In this document: positions 1 through 5,734 of the stretch, piece by piece
How the letters are laid out: each line of letters begins with the position of its first letter
Numbering within the stretch: position 1 is the first letter of the stretch
Origin: Alphaproteobacteria bacterium
Lineage (GTDB): Bacteria > Pseudomonadota > Alphaproteobacteria > JABAAW01
Length of the DNA: 10,521 bases
Direction of reading: 5' to 3'
Assembly: GCA_014239005.1 (NCBI GenBank)
Contig: JABAAA010000016.1
Coordinates: 1 to 10,521, forward strand
Made by a program: the position numbers and the translations under genes
The notes under the pieces: model-generated
What the model saw: only the letters and a program-made list of their open reading frames with translations
Told to the model about the DNA's origin: nothing
The model's database searches: none

Positions 1-67
1 CGCACGCGGGGGTGGGCACGAGGGCGGAATAGCGTGCTGGCGACGCGTTTTCTTTGTGACGAGGGGC

Positions 68-97
68 TCGACAAGGCGGGGTGAGGGGGTGTAGATT
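68..97 (+). promoter_or_regulatory. Candidate sigma-70 type promoter of the tRNA-Gln gene
   Basis: TCGACA at 68-73 matches the -35 consensus TTGACA at five of six bases. TAGATT at 92-97 matches the -10 consensus TATAAT at four of six. The spacer is 18 bases. Transcription would start about 7 bases after the -10 box, a few bases before the mature tRNA 5' end at 108. Position and spacing suit a tRNA promoter, but the match is by eye only. Confidence 0.42.
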
Positions 98-107
98 GTG
101 GCGTGAT

Positions 108-178
108 TGGGGTGTAGCCAAGTGGTAAGGCAACGGGTTTTGGTCTCGTGATCGTGGGTTCGAATCCTACCACCCCAG
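108..178 (+). tRNA. tRNA-Gln, anticodon TTG
   Basis: A complete cloverleaf can be drawn. The acceptor stem pairs TGGGGTG (108-114) with CACCCCA (171-177), and G178 is the discriminator base. The anticodon stem pairs ACGGG (133-137) with CTCGT (145-149). The 7-base loop TTTTGGT places TTG at 140-142, which reads CAA for glutamine. The T arm pairs GTGGG with CCTAC around the loop TTCGAAT (159-165). The 3' CCA is not encoded, as CTT follows the discriminator base, so it must be added enzymatically. An AT-rich restriction-modification block begins directly downstream; tRNA 3' ends are common integration sites. Confidence 0.96.
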
Positions 179-211
179 CTTTTGTTTTTGCGTCTGTTGA
201 AGCGGGGCGTC

Positions 212-1030
212 GTGCAAGAAATTGAGAACAAGATTGTTTGTGGCAACACCTTCGCGCTTGTCAAGGAGATTGGGGATAATTCGATCGACTTGATTGTCTG
301 CGATGGTCCTTACGGTGTGACGAACAAGGCTTGGGATAAAATTTCCTCTGTGCAGGAATTTAATTTACGTCTTATAGAGATTTTTTCAAAAAAGTTAAAG
401 AAGGGAGGGGTTTTGTATCTTTTCGGTAAGCACGATTCTGTTGATTTTGTCGATTACAGAAAATATTTAAATCTTAAGTCAAGAATTATTTGGTATTTGC
501 CGAGCAGACTTTCTCAGGGTAGAATTAACTATACAAACAATTACGATACGATTTTTTATTTTGTGAAAGGAGAAAAAGCGCGATGTTTCAATTTGGATAG
601 CATTAGGGTTCCGCAATTAGTTGAATTGGAGCATCGTTTCAGGTGTGAAAGAGTTCCTTCTGTTGTAAATGGTCGTTACGGCAAGACGAGATTTGACGAG
701 AGGGGGAAGAACCCTGGCGATGTTTGGGGTGACATAAAAGCACTGACATATCGTTCGAAAGAGTTAGCTGACCGCCGAGCCCTCAATACTGTTCAGAAGC
801 CTGAGCTATTGATAGAAAGACTAGTGTTGGCAAGTTCTTGCGAAGGAGATTTAGTTCTTGATCCTTTTGCAGGGGTAGGCACTTGCCCTGTTGTTTGCAA
901 GCGTCTTTCTCGTCGTTTCATTGCGTTTGAGGTCAACGCGTCTTTCGTCGCGGTTGCCACACGGCGATTGGAGCGGCTAAATCGCCCTTTGGACAAACAG
1001 CACTCATTAGAGCTGGCTCATGGCTTTTAA
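212..1030 (+). CDS. Beta-class site-specific DNA methyltransferase (N6-adenine or N4-cytosine)
   Basis: This enzyme should transfer a methyl group from S-adenosylmethionine to the exocyclic amino group of adenine or cytosine in a specific DNA site, protecting DNA from the partner nuclease. Counting from GTG 212 (272 residues), motif IV is DGPYG at 31-35, a variant of the usual DPPY. Motif I, DPFAGVG, lies near the C-terminus at about 217-223. The order IV then I defines the beta class (N6_N4_Mtase fold). The open frame reaches back to a TTG at 182, but that lies 3 bases after the tRNA and leaves no room for a ribosome site; GTG 212, preceded by GCGGGG, is more credible. The stop overlaps the next gene by 11 bases, suggesting coupled translation. 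Codon use is AT-rich, unlike the neighbours. Target base and site cannot be read from the sequence. Confidence 0.88.
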   Translation: MQEIENKIVCGNTFALVKEIGDNSIDLIVCDGPYGVTNKAWDKISSVQEFNLRLIEIFSKKLKKGGVLYLFGKHDSVDFVDYRKYLNLKSRIIWYLPSRLSQGRINYTNNYDTIFYFVKGEKARCFNLDSIRVPQLVELEHRFRCERVPSVVNGRYGKTRFDERGKNPGDVWGDIKALTYRSKELADRRALNTVQKPELLIERLVLASSCEGDLVLDPFAGVGTCPVVCKRLSRRFIAFEVNASFVAVATRRLERLNRPLDKQHSLELAHGF

Positions 1031-1514
1031 TCCTTACGGTAAAATCATCAAGTTAGTTTTGCAAGCTTCTCGTTTGGCAAAAAATATTGGTATCATCAAT
1101 CTTTTTCAGCCGGGTCTCATTAAGGAAATTATTATAGCCGATCGTTTGGGACATAGAGTTTTGGTTTCCAAGAGGCATGCGGATGCTTGCGATCTGAAGG
1201 ATTCGTCTTTGTTGTACGAGTATTTGTCTTGCAAGGAGGGCGGCTCTGGACAATTAGACAGAATGTTTAAATCACCACTAGAAAAACGAGCCAGCTCTCT
1301 GTATCGTCTTACGCGTAACCATAAAATTTTCTTTATTGTTTTTTACGCGGGAGATCAAACAAAAATAAAGGTTATCTACGAATTGAATATTTTAAAAGTT
1401 GTCGAAGAAACCGAACGTCAGCTTAATAACAGCAGAAATATCATTTCACATGTAGGGTTTCCTGAACAGTGGGCAGCAAATAATGGAAGGGTTGTCTACA
1501 GAGAAAAAAGTTAG
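1020..1514 (+). CDS. Putative small type II restriction endonuclease partner of the methyltransferase
   Basis: A protein of 164 residues whose start ATG lies inside the end of the methyltransferase gene (11-base overlap in another frame). I do not recognise a named family with certainty. The layout fits a PD-(D/E)XK-like nuclease. An N-terminal helix carries E36. A strand region with D55 and D58 follows. The segment YEYLSCKEG (66-74) could supply the catalytic lysine K72, as S70-x-K72 rather than the usual E-x-K. The rest is rich in basic and aromatic residues (RLTRN 96-100) and alternates strands and helices. A DNA methyltransferase gene overlapping a small unknown gene in a foreign-looking AT-rich block is the usual context for a restriction enzyme. 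At 164 residues it is short for the class. It could instead be another island protein of unknown function. Confidence 0.6.
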   Translation: MAFNPYGKIIKLVLQASRLAKNIGIINLFQPGLIKEIIIADRLGHRVLVSKRHADACDLKDSSLLYEYLSCKEGGSGQLDRMFKSPLEKRASSLYRLTRNHKIFFIVFYAGDQTKIKVIYELNILKVVEETERQLNNSRNIISHVGFPEQWAANNGRVVYREKS

Positions 1515-1537
1515 CATAAATGATGTCGCTATTTTTT
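1512..1537 (+). terminator. Weak candidate terminator after the endonuclease gene
   Basis: TAGC (1512-1515) can pair with GCTA (1528-1531), and six T (1532-1537) follow. The stem is only 4 base pairs with a 12-base loop, so the T run is the stronger part of the signal. It overlaps the endonuclease stop codon. It may simply reflect local AT-richness. Confidence 0.22.
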
Positions 1538-1655
1538 AAAGACAGTTAACAAAAATCTCTGGTGTTATGTATTTTGATGGCGTAGGTTTCCATTGTCTCA
1601 ACGCATCAGCCAAACTCTCACGAACAGCCAGCTTTGATTCGTTTGCTATTGCCAT
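1536..1655 (-). pseudogene. 39-codon ORF directly downstream of dapB, possibly the 5' stump of a truncated gene
   Basis: ATG at 1655-1653 begins 4 bases after the dapB stop (1660-1662) on the same strand, with GGGA about 8 bases upstream as a weak ribosome site. The predicted peptide has 39 residues, begins MAIANESKLAVRESLADALR and ends at a TAA next to the AT-rich endonuclease region. The peptide looks protein-like and amphipathic, and the spacing is that of an operon gene. The sudden stop beside the putative island suggests a longer gene cut by the insertion. Part of it (L-x-x-A-L, then P-T-P, then Y-x-T-P) loosely recalls the N-terminus of endonuclease III (Nth), a gene found after dapB in some alphaproteobacteria. 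That identity is a guess. Its base use is AT-rich like the island, so it may equally be an island remnant or chance. Confidence 0.35.
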
Positions 1656-1659
1656 CGTT

Positions 1660-2526
1660 TCATCCCGACGCTCTTGAAGTATCGATGTCTAGAACATCGG
1701 CGATAGAATAAAAACCCGGGGGTTGCGCGCTCGCCCATAGCGCCGCTTGCACAGCACCCGCCGCAAAAAGCGCACGCGAAAAAGACTCGTGACCCAAAGT
1801 GATGCGCTCGTCCCTGCCCGCAAAAATCACGCGATGCTCGCCGATCACGCCTCCTCCCCGCAACACGCCGTAACCTACCTCGCCACGCGCACGTACCCCC
1901 CCCCTGTCACCGCGACTTTCCCCGACCCGCTCCCCCCTACCGCGCACGACCGCCTCCCCCAAACGTAACGCCGTGCCTGAGGGAGCGTCCTTCTTCTCTC
2001 GATGGTGCATCTCGAAAATCTCCGCGTCAAACGCGTCGCCAGACAACAAAGAAGCTGCGCGCTCCACCAACGCCGAAAGTAACGCAACCCCCAAAGAAAA
2101 GTTCGAAGCATAAACGACCGCACCCTGCTCGCTCGCATCGCGTAACGACAACATCTCGCGTTCCGACAACCCCGTCGTACCGCACACGAAAGAACAACCC
2201 GCCTCCGCAGCCATGCGCGCGTGCTGCGCCGAAGCTTTGGCGGTCGTGAAGTCGATCGCTACCCCGCCACAAGAGGCAACCTCGCTCAACGCCGTCGCCG
2301 CATCCTTGCCCACGCGAGCCTTGCTCCAACGCAGCTTGTCCTCTGCCACTCGCGCTTTGGGGGAGAAGACCGCGAGCATCGAGGTGACGCGTTGCTCGCG
2401 TTCTCCTTCGTCAAGCACCGCTTGCCCCATGCGTCCTCCCGCGCCGAGAACGGCGAGCGCGATTCTGTCCGAGGGTCTTGTGCTCGTCTTTGCGCTCGCC
2501 TTTGTGGTTGCCATTGTGGTTGCCAT
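1660..2526 (-). CDS. dapB: 4-hydroxy-tetrahydrodipicolinate reductase DapB
   Basis: DapB reduces 4-hydroxy-tetrahydrodipicolinate to tetrahydrodipicolinate with NAD(P)H, a cytoplasmic step towards diaminopimelate and lysine. From ATG 2526 there are 288 residues, slightly above the usual 270 or so. The nucleotide-binding motif GAGGRMG is at 28-34, CGTTGLS at 115-121 and SNFSLGV at 141-147. The signature EMHHREKKDAPSGTA is at 172-186, with H174, H175 and K178 at the catalytic positions. The frame extends further upstream, but ATG 2526 lies 11 bases after the ribF stop and best fits the family; ATG 2514 is an alternative because the first 12 bases are duplicated. The stretch around 195-226 is unusually rich in Arg and Gly and is coded by G-rich DNA that includes a run of nine G. 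The last 9 residues after ADVL look like an unconserved tail next to the island boundary. Confidence 0.95.
   Translation of the reverse strand: MATTMATTKASAKTSTRPSDRIALAVLGAGGRMGQAVLDEGEREQRVTSMLAVFSPKARVAEDKLRWSKARVGKDAATALSEVASCGGVAIDFTTAKASAQHARMAAEAGCSFVCGTTGLSEREMLSLRDASEQGAVVYASNFSLGVALLSALVERAASLLSGDAFDAEIFEMHHREKKDAPSGTALRLGEAVVRGRGERVGESRGDRGGVRARGEVGYGVLRGGGVIGEHRVIFAGRDERITLGHESFSRALFAAGAVQAALWASAQPPGFYSIADVLDIDTSRASG
1896..1904. repeat. Nine-base C homopolymer inside dapB
   Basis: Nine consecutive C on the plus strand read as nine G in the dapB coding strand, at residues Arg-Gly-Gly-Val near 208-211. The frame is intact as given. A G/C run of this length is prone to slippage during replication, transcription or sequencing. 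A change of one base would break DapB before its C-terminal conserved part. Confidence 0.9.
2503..2526 (-). repeat. Perfect 12-base tandem duplication at the dapB start
   Basis: ATGGCAACCACA occurs twice in direct succession on the minus strand and codes for MATT-MATT. Each copy carries its own ATG, so dapB has two in-frame start codons 12 bases apart. The copies are identical, which points to a recent duplication. Confidence 0.9.
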
Positions 2527-2537
2527 GGACTTTCGTG

Positions 2538-3566
2538 TCACGAGGGTTGTGGGATCGCCGATCGTTTTTCTCCTCGCGCGGAGACGGGCGCAGGGGAGAA
2601 ACTTCGGTTGGCGAAATAGGCTTTCGACAAGGCGACATCCTTGGCGATTTGCGCTTGCAAGGCAGGCAGCGATTCGTAGTGTCGCTCGGGACGCTGAAAA
2701 CGCTCGAAGCCGACGCGCAAGGTCTCGCCGTAGAGCGAGAGCGTTTCGGAACAATCAAAGAAATGCAACTCCAACAAAGGCGAGAGTCCTTCTCCCAACG
2801 TCGGACGTTTGCCGAAGCTGGCAACGGCAGGGAGCCGTGCTTGCTTGCGAGTGACCGAAACATCGTAGACGCCGAAGCGAGGTTGGCAGTAGTTTCCGGG
2901 GTCGATGTTGGCGGTGGGAAAACCGAGTCGGCTTCCCAGTCCTTTGCCTCTTTGCACGACGCCCTCGATTTCAAAGCTGCGTCCCAAGACGGTGCGCGCC
3001 GTGTCGAGGTCTGCTGCGCGTAGCGCTTCGCGTGCGCGCGACGAGGTGTAGGGGGTGTTGCCGTTGCCGAGCAGGGGTAGGGCGTGTACGCGAAAGGCTT
3101 TGCGCGTTTCGAATTCGCGCAGGGTTTCCAGCGTGCCTTGTCGTTTGTATCCGAAGACGAAGTTTTCTCCGACAACGATGTGGCGCGCCTGTAAGGCTTG
3201 TACGAGAAAGGTTTCGACGAAGGTGTGCGGAGCGAGCGAGGCGAGGCTTTGTTCGAATGTTGCAACCAGCATGGCATCGACCTTGTGTTCTGCCAGCCAA
3301 CGTTGTTTTTGTGCGCTGCTGGAAAGGCGAAAGGGAGCTGCTTCGGGAGCGAAGAATTGGCGCGGATGGGGTTCGAAAGTGAGAACGATCCAAGGTTTTG
3401 GCAGACGCCTGTCGTGCATGGCTTGGAGCAGCGCGAGGTGTCCGCGGTGCATTCCGTCGAAGTTTCCGATGGCGACAGAAGCGTGTCGGCACTGTTGCGC
3501 GACAAGGTTTGCGGCAACGAGGTTTGCGGAAAGAGTGGCGGTGGAGACGGTCCAGAGCTGCGTCAT
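2538..3566 (-). CDS. ribF: Bifunctional riboflavin kinase / FAD synthetase RibF
   Basis: RibF phosphorylates riboflavin to FMN and then adenylylates FMN to FAD in the cytoplasm. The protein has 342 residues, somewhat longer than the usual 310 or so. The N-terminal nucleotidyltransferase domain shows GNFDGMHRGH (34-43, the HxGH site), VVGENFVFG (131-139) and SSRAREAL (175-182). The C-terminal flavokinase domain shows GKGLGSRLGFPTANI (207-221) and LYGETLRVGF (278-287). About 22 residues after the usual end (from NRSFSP) look like an unconserved tail. The start ATG (3566-3564) overlaps the glmM stop as ATGA, so translation is probably coupled. Residues 14-23 contain an ANLVA duplication. dapB follows after 11 bases. 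Confidence 0.95.
   Translation of the reverse strand: MTQLWTVSTATLSANLVAANLVAQQCRHASVAIGNFDGMHRGHLALLQAMHDRRLPKPWIVLTFEPHPRQFFAPEAAPFRLSSSAQKQRWLAEHKVDAMLVATFEQSLASLAPHTFVETFLVQALQARHIVVGENFVFGYKRQGTLETLREFETRKAFRVHALPLLGNGNTPYTSSRAREALRAADLDTARTVLGRSFEIEGVVQRGKGLGSRLGFPTANIDPGNYCQPRFGVYDVSVTRKQARLPAVASFGKRPTLGEGLSPLLELHFFDCSETLSLYGETLRVGFERFQRPERHYESLPALQAQIAKDVALSKAYFANRSFSPAPVSARGEKRSAIPQPS
3502..3531 (-). repeat. 15-base tandem duplication in the ribF N-terminus
   Basis: ACAAGGTTTGCGGCA (3502-3516) is followed by ACGAGGTTTGCGGAA (3517-3531), 13 of 15 bases alike. On the coding strand this gives the repeated pentapeptide ANLVA before the conserved nucleotidyltransferase core. It keeps the frame and probably lengthens a tolerant N-terminal segment. 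Confidence 0.8.
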
Positions 3567-4918
3567 GCGGCGAGCAGCGCTTCTTTCGTCGCCTCTAGGG
3601 TATCGTGTAGCAAGCGTTCGTCTTCGGCTTCCGCCATGACGCGCACGACCTTTTCGGTACCCGATGCGCGCACGAGCAGTCTGCCCTGTTGTTGAGCGAT
3701 GTGTCGTTTCAGTGTTGCAAGGGCGTTTTGCGTTGTTTCTTGTTCGAGCGTTGCTTGTGGGTTGGGCATGGGCACATTGATGCTTTGTTGCGGCACGAGA
3801 TCGAAGAGATGCGAAAAGGTCTCGACATCGTTGCCGCTGCGCACGACCATGGCGCAGACTTGCAACGCTGCGACAAGCGCGTCGCCCGTCGTTGCGTAGT
3901 CGGAAAGCACGATGTGTCCTGAGGGCTCTCCGCCGATGTTGCATTGCGCCTTGCGCATGCGCTCGACGACATAGCGGTCTCCGACTTCGGTTCGGAACAG
4001 CGAGAGCTTTTTGCCGTTCAGGAATCGTTCCAGTCCCAAGTTGGCAAGGATGGTCGAGACAACGCCGTCGCCGCGGATCTGCTCGGCTTCGAGCATGTGC
4101 GAAGCGATGGCAGCGAGCAGGTGGTTGCCGTCGATAACGCGCCCCTGCTTCGAGACGACGAGCAGGCGGTCGGCGTCGCCGTCGACGGCGAGACCGATGT
4201 CGGCACCTGAAGCCAAGGTGACTTCTGCAATACGGCTCGGTGCTGTTGCGCCGCAATTCTTGTTGATGTTCGTGCCGTCGGGATTGACCCCGATCTGTTT
4301 GACGATCTCGGCGCCGAGCTCGCGGATGATCGGCGGCATGACACGATAGGCGGCACCGTGCGCGCAATCGAGCGCGATCTTCAACCCTTTCAAATCGAGG
4401 TCGCGCGGAAAAGAGTTTTTGACAAACTCGATATAGCGTCCCGGCGCATCTTCGATGCGTTTCGCGCGTCCCAAACGTTCGGGACGCGCGCGTTTGAGCG
4501 AGGTGTCGTGCATCAGTTCTTCGATGCGCTGTTCGCTCTTGTCGTCGAGCTTGTAGCCGTCTTGCGTGAAGAGTTTGATACCGTTGTCGCAGTAGGGGTT
4601 GTGCGACGCCGAGATGACGACGCCGAGGTTCGCGCGCATCGAACGCGTCAGCATGGCGACGGCGGGCGTCGGCATCGGACCGACGAGGGTGACATCGAAG
4701 CCCATCGAAACGAAGCCCGCGGTGAGCGCGGGTTCGAGCATGTAACCCGACAGGCGCGTGTCCTTGCCGATGACGACCTTGTGCCGTCGCGTTCCTTTTC
4801 GGAAGTGAGCCGCTGCAGCTTCTGCAAGGCGCAGCACGAGTTCGGGGGTGATCGGCGCGCTGTTCGCGGTACCGCGCATGCCGTCGGTGCCGAAGTAACG
4901 TCGGGCGTTTGTGGTCAC
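3563..4918 (-). CDS. glmM: Phosphoglucosamine mutase GlmM
   Basis: GlmM converts glucosamine-6-phosphate to glucosamine-1-phosphate, the step before UDP-GlcNAc for peptidoglycan and lipopolysaccharide. The start is GTG 4918, preceded by a strong ribosome site (GGAGGAGA) about 8 bases upstream. This gives 451 residues, the family's normal size; the frame extends further upstream but without family similarity. Key sites are FGTDGMRG (9-16), the phosphoserine loop SASHNP with Ser105, the metal site DGDADR (246-251), the sugar-binding loop GEPSGH (329-334) and the phosphate-binding loop RASGTE (417-422). GTGA at 4918-4915 overlaps its start with the stop of the upstream SH3 gene, and its stop overlaps the ribF start, so three genes are tightly coupled. 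Confidence 0.97.
   Translation of the reverse strand: MTTNARRYFGTDGMRGTANSAPITPELVLRLAEAAAAHFRKGTRRHKVVIGKDTRLSGYMLEPALTAGFVSMGFDVTLVGPMPTPAVAMLTRSMRANLGVVISASHNPYCDNGIKLFTQDGYKLDDKSEQRIEELMHDTSLKRARPERLGRAKRIEDAPGRYIEFVKNSFPRDLDLKGLKIALDCAHGAAYRVMPPIIRELGAEIVKQIGVNPDGTNINKNCGATAPSRIAEVTLASGADIGLAVDGDADRLLVVSKQGRVIDGNHLLAAIASHMLEAEQIRGDGVVSTILANLGLERFLNGKKLSLFRTEVGDRYVVERMRKAQCNIGGEPSGHIVLSDYATTGDALVAALQVCAMVVRSGNDVETFSHLFDLVPQQSINVPMPNPQATLEQETTQNALATLKRHIAQQQGRLLVRASGTEKVVRVMAEAEDERLLHDTLEATKEALLAA
4463..4490. repeat. Perfect 10-base inverted repeat inside glmM
   Basis: CGCGCGTCCC (4463-4472) pairs fully with GGGACGCGCG (4481-4490) around an 8-base loop. In the glmM message this would be a very stable hairpin within codons for the basic linker at about residues 143-152. 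There is no T run, so it is not an intrinsic terminator. It may arise by chance from Arg- and Pro-rich GC-rich codons. Confidence 0.6.
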
Positions 4919-5439
4919 GGCAAGGTCTCCTCCTCGCCCAGTCCCCACAATCCTCCGCGTCGTGTCCATCCTTCGTGCCTGCCGACGACGAGCCGACACC
5001 ATTCGCTATCGCATCGTTGTACGCGCGCGACCACCTCCTTGCCGAGCCGTGCGATTTTCACGCTGCTCGTGTCGGGGTCTTTGTAGAGTCCCACCTCAGG
5101 CAGCAACACGATCACCGCGCGCCGACGCTGCAATTGGTTCGACAGCATCCATCCGATGTCGCCTTGGAAGTCGCGCACCTTGCGCCAGTCGTCGAAGTGT
5201 CCGATGATCTCGATCGGCAGCCCCAAACGTCGATAGACCCACAGCGCGGGATACTGACGACCAGGACCTGAGCGCATGTAGGTCTCGTTGAAGCGCAAGC
5301 TCAGAAAGTAGGGTTCGAAGGGGCGGAGCTGCGCTTCTCCTCTCGCGCTACCCTCGCAGTACAGCGCGGCGACAAGGCAGGCGGCAACTCGAAGCCCGCA
5401 GCGCACGCCGAAAGACGAAGAGGTGGAATAGGCAAGCAT
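4915..5439 (-). CDS. Secreted bacterial SH3-domain protein
   Basis: The predicted protein has 174 residues. The N-terminus has a basic region (R13, R17), a hydrophobic stretch (about 16-27) and small residues before GEA at about 34-36, which fits a Sec signal peptide, so it probably acts in the periplasm. The mature part contains two SH3-like repeats: RFNETYMRSGPGRQYPALWVY with IGWMLSNQL in the first, and VGLYKDPDTSSVKIARLGKEV followed by WCRLVVGRHEGW in the second. This is the layout of the SH3_4 / COG3807 group, often thought to bind cell-wall or other periplasmic ligands; its function is not established. ATG 5439 is chosen, although an adjacent TTG at 5442 is possible. Its stop overlaps the glmM start (GTGA), which links it to cell-wall precursor synthesis. 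A tRNA-Gly gene lies 84 bases upstream on the same strand. Confidence 0.85.
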   Translation of the reverse strand: MLAYSTSSSFGVRCGLRVAACLVAALYCEGSARGEAQLRPFEPYFLSLRFNETYMRSGPGRQYPALWVYRRLGLPIEIIGHFDDWRKVRDFQGDIGWMLSNQLQRRRAVIVLLPEVGLYKDPDTSSVKIARLGKEVVARVQRCDSEWCRLVVGRHEGWTRRGGLWGLGEEETLP

Positions 5440-5523
5440 CAAGGTGTGTTTCTTCTTTGCAAAGCGTTCGGAGACCGTGCTAGGCTATAGGGATTGATGG
5501 TGATCCTCCTCCCGTGCACCTTT

Positions 5524-5598
5524 TGGAGCGGGCGAAGGGATTCGAACCCTCGACTTCAACCTTGGCAAGGTTGCGCTCTACCCCTGAGCTACGCCCGC
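5524..5598 (-). tRNA. tRNA-Gly, anticodon GCC
   Basis: On the minus strand GCGGGCG (from 5598) pairs with CGCCCGC (5534-5528), followed by discriminator T and an encoded CCA (5526-5524). The anticodon stem CAACC/GGTTG encloses the loop TTGCCAA, with GCC at 5566-5564. The T arm is GAGGG-TTCGAAT-CCCTT. The D arm GCTC-AGGGGTA-GAGC is normal. Unlike the tRNA-Gln gene in this window, the 3' CCA is encoded. No clear terminator separates it from the SH3-glmM-ribF-dapB operon, so partial co-transcription is possible. Confidence 0.97.
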
Positions 5599-5607
5599 AT
5601 CCAAGTC

Positions 5608-5636
5608 ACTCTAGACGAACCGCCCTCTTCGCGCAA
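5608..5636 (-). promoter_or_regulatory. Candidate promoter of tRNA-Gly (and perhaps the operon beyond)
   Basis: On the minus strand TTGCGC (5636-5631) and TAGAGT (5613-5608) lie 17 bases apart. They match the -35 consensus at four of six bases and the -10 consensus at four of six. Initiation about 7 bases after the -10 box falls just before the tRNA 5' end at 5598. Spacing is ideal, sequence match moderate. Confidence 0.45.
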
Positions 5637-5657
5637 GAGCAAGAAGAAGAGCAACAA

Positions 5658-5696
5658 GCAAGAGCAACAGGCAAGAGCAACAGGCAAGAACAACAC
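5658..5696. repeat. 13-base tandem repeat in the leader of the permease gene
   Basis: Two identical units GCAAGAGCAACAG (5658-5670 and 5671-5683) are followed by a diverged third, GCAAGAACAACAC (5684-5696). Related purine-rich sequence extends left to about 5633. The plus strand has almost no T here, so a transcript leader would be largely unstructured. It lies between the divergent tRNA-Gly and permease genes. I see no convincing plus-strand promoter in 5600-5720. Confidence 0.85.
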
Positions 5697-5734
5697 GCAT
5701 CAAGGACTCAAGACACAATAAGGAAATGAAGAAC

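Larger units (their letters stand above)
181..1690. other. AT-rich block carrying a restriction-modification pair (putative acquired island)
   Basis: Base composition changes sharply at the tRNA-Gln 3' end and changes back near the 3' end of dapB. Bases 361-420 contain 17 G+C of 60, against 40 of 60 for bases 4441-4500 in the neighbouring operon. The block holds only two overlapping genes of restriction-modification type plus a short ORF. The edges are approximate and judged by eye. No integrase, transposase or long flanking repeat is visible. Acquisition by transfer is inferred from the composition and the gene type. Confidence 0.6.

Noticed and set aside
1..107. Possible end of a gene at the left edge.
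   Set aside because: Frames 1 and 2 are open for about 27 to 30 codons, but neither gives recognisable protein sequence; only the tRNA promoter is supported.
182..211. TTG at 182 as the methyltransferase start.
   Set aside because: It begins 3 bases after the tRNA-Gln gene, leaves no room for a ribosome site, and adds ten residues not expected for the family.
2411..3517. Long minus-strand frame overlapping ribF and dapB, and the extension of the ribF frame back to 4367.
   Set aside because: The first is out of frame with both genes and rich in Ser, Pro and Arg. The second passes antisense-like sequence of glmM in another frame. The ATGA overlap at 3566 sets the ribF start.
5443..5523. Promoter or leader peptide between tRNA-Gly and the SH3 gene, including GGAGGAGGATC on the minus strand.
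   Set aside because: The strong ribosome-site-like run is not followed by ATG, GTG or TTG at a usable distance, and no matched -35/-10 pair was found.
5633..5696. CRISPR-like array before the permease gene.
   Set aside because: The units are 13 bases in direct tandem with no spacers, so this is a simple tandem repeat.
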